DNA from: CAZKMM01 sp964553915
GTDB lineage: Bacteria > RBG-13-61-14 > DRUE01
Assembly (NCBI GenBank): GCA_964553915.1
Contig: CAZKMM010000068.1
Coordinates: 1-14,570, forward strand
Reading direction: 5' to 3'
DNA: 14,570 nucleotides
This document shows positions 14,121 through 14,570 of this stretch, in pieces (position 1 is the first letter of the stretch; the number at the start of each line of letters is the position of its first letter). The position numbers and the translations under genes are program-made. The notes below the pieces were generated by a model. It searched no databases and had not been told where the DNA came from. It saw nothing but the letters and a program-made list of their open reading frames with translations.

Positions 14121-14570
14121 TTACTTTTTCTCTTCCTGACCAAGAGCGGTTTTTACCACCTCTTTCAATTCCTCAGGAGTAAAAGGTTTGGGAACATAGT
14201 CTTTGGCGCCCAGCTTCAGGGTTTCCACCGCAGTGTCCACCGAGCTAAAAGCGGTAATAATCACCACTTCTGTTTCCGGTCGTTTTTCTTTGATTTTCTT
14301 GAGCACCTCCACTCCGTCCATCTCCGGCATCCGCAGGTCCAAAAGCACCAGGTCATAGGCACCTGATTCCACTTTTTCCAGGCCTTTTTTCGGGCTGGTT
14401 TCATATTCCACCTGATAGCCGGCAGGTTCTAAAATTCGGGCACAGCTCTTTCCCACCACTTCTTCGTCATCAATTACCAGAACCTTTCCCGGATAAGCAT
14501 GAACCCGCTTAATTTGCTCCGGGCTGACCATTGCTGGACCAAGCTTTCGGATTTGTTCGGTAAATTCATC
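14121..14570 (-). CDS. Receiver-domain protein, 5' part outside window; possible MvhD-receiver fusion
   Basis: At least 149 residues, ending at stop 14121. From Val17-Leu18 of the first-ATG numbering (ATG 14531) there is a complete CheY-like receiver: acidic pocket VLVIDDEE (Asp21/Asp22), phosphorylation site Asp65 in LLDLRMPEMDG, Thr93 in IITAFSS and Lys115 in YVPKPF. No output domain follows. The frame stays open for 13 codons before ATG 14531 to the window edge and reads DEFTEQIRKLGPA. ATG 14531 has no SD, unlike every other gene on this strand. The upstream residues recall the C-terminus of MvhD/FlpD-type iron-sulfur proteins (EF..xI..LGP), which fits the Mvh-like context; this is from memory and rests on 13 residues. 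A stand-alone response regulator remains possible. It lies 11 bases before the small subunit. Confidence 0.8.
   Translation of the reverse strand, partial: DEFTEQIRKLGPAMVSPEQIKRVHAYPGKVLVIDDEEVVGKSCARILEPAGYQVEYETSPKKGLEKVESGAYDLVLLDLRMPEMDGVEVLKKIKEKRPETEVVIITAFSSVDTAVETLKLGAKDYVPKPFTPEELKEVVKTALGQEEKK

Overview
The window suggests a strictly anaerobic, diderm bacterium from a draft or metagenomic assembly. The evidence is an H2-metabolising group 3 [NiFe] hydrogenase, a lipoprotein membrane-fusion protein, strong AAGGAGG-type Shine-Dalgarno (SD) sites on most genes, and a 100-N scaffold gap. I cannot place the lineage from sequence alone. Coding density is very high. No stretch over 300 bases lacks a gene, and the largest gap between genes is the 128-base divergent control region at 1088-1215. 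I see no tRNA, rRNA, CRISPR array or insertion sequence.

Left edge (1-1087, minus): a class III (CaiB/BaiF) CoA-transferase that runs off the window at its 3' end. It diverges from a plus-strand operon (1216-6866): TetR-type regulator, lipoprotein HlyD-type membrane-fusion protein, two ABC ATPases and two ABC-2 permeases. This is the gene order of the E. coli cecR-ybhG-ybhF-ybhS-ybhR cluster, with YbhF's two ATPase domains encoded as two overlapping genes. A near-consensus sigma70 promoter is followed at once by two overlapping palindromes that cover the predicted transcription start and the regulator's ATG, so autorepression is very likely. The regulator looks broken only because of an assembly fault: a 55-bp sequence is duplicated on both sides of the N run. 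Collapsing the duplicate restores a 230-residue protein.

Middle (6870-11155, minus): four close-packed genes. In transcription order they encode an exported TPR protein, a DUF89/ARMT1-like metal-dependent phosphatase, an exported short protein of the neutral-ceramidase fold, and a PIN-PhoH ATPase. The last gene meets the efflux operon tail to tail with only 3 bases between stop codons.

Right (11214-14570, minus): a hydrogenase operon. In transcription order it has an open frame with a C-terminal receiver domain entering from outside the window, the MvhG-like small subunit, the MvhA-like large subunit (with RICGVC and DPCLSCATH and a 26-residue tail to be cleaved), and the matching maturation endopeptidase. 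The receiver frame has no upstream stop inside the window, and the residues before its first ATG resemble the C-terminus of MvhD/FlpD-type proteins. An MvhD-receiver fusion feeding a group 3 hydrogenase is therefore the most unusual possibility here.

How they work together: the left operon is a self-contained, ligand-controlled exporter, although no TolC-type outer-membrane partner is present. The right operon supplies a cytoplasmic H2-oxidising or H2-evolving module and its protease, possibly tied to signalling. The middle cluster has no obvious single pathway.
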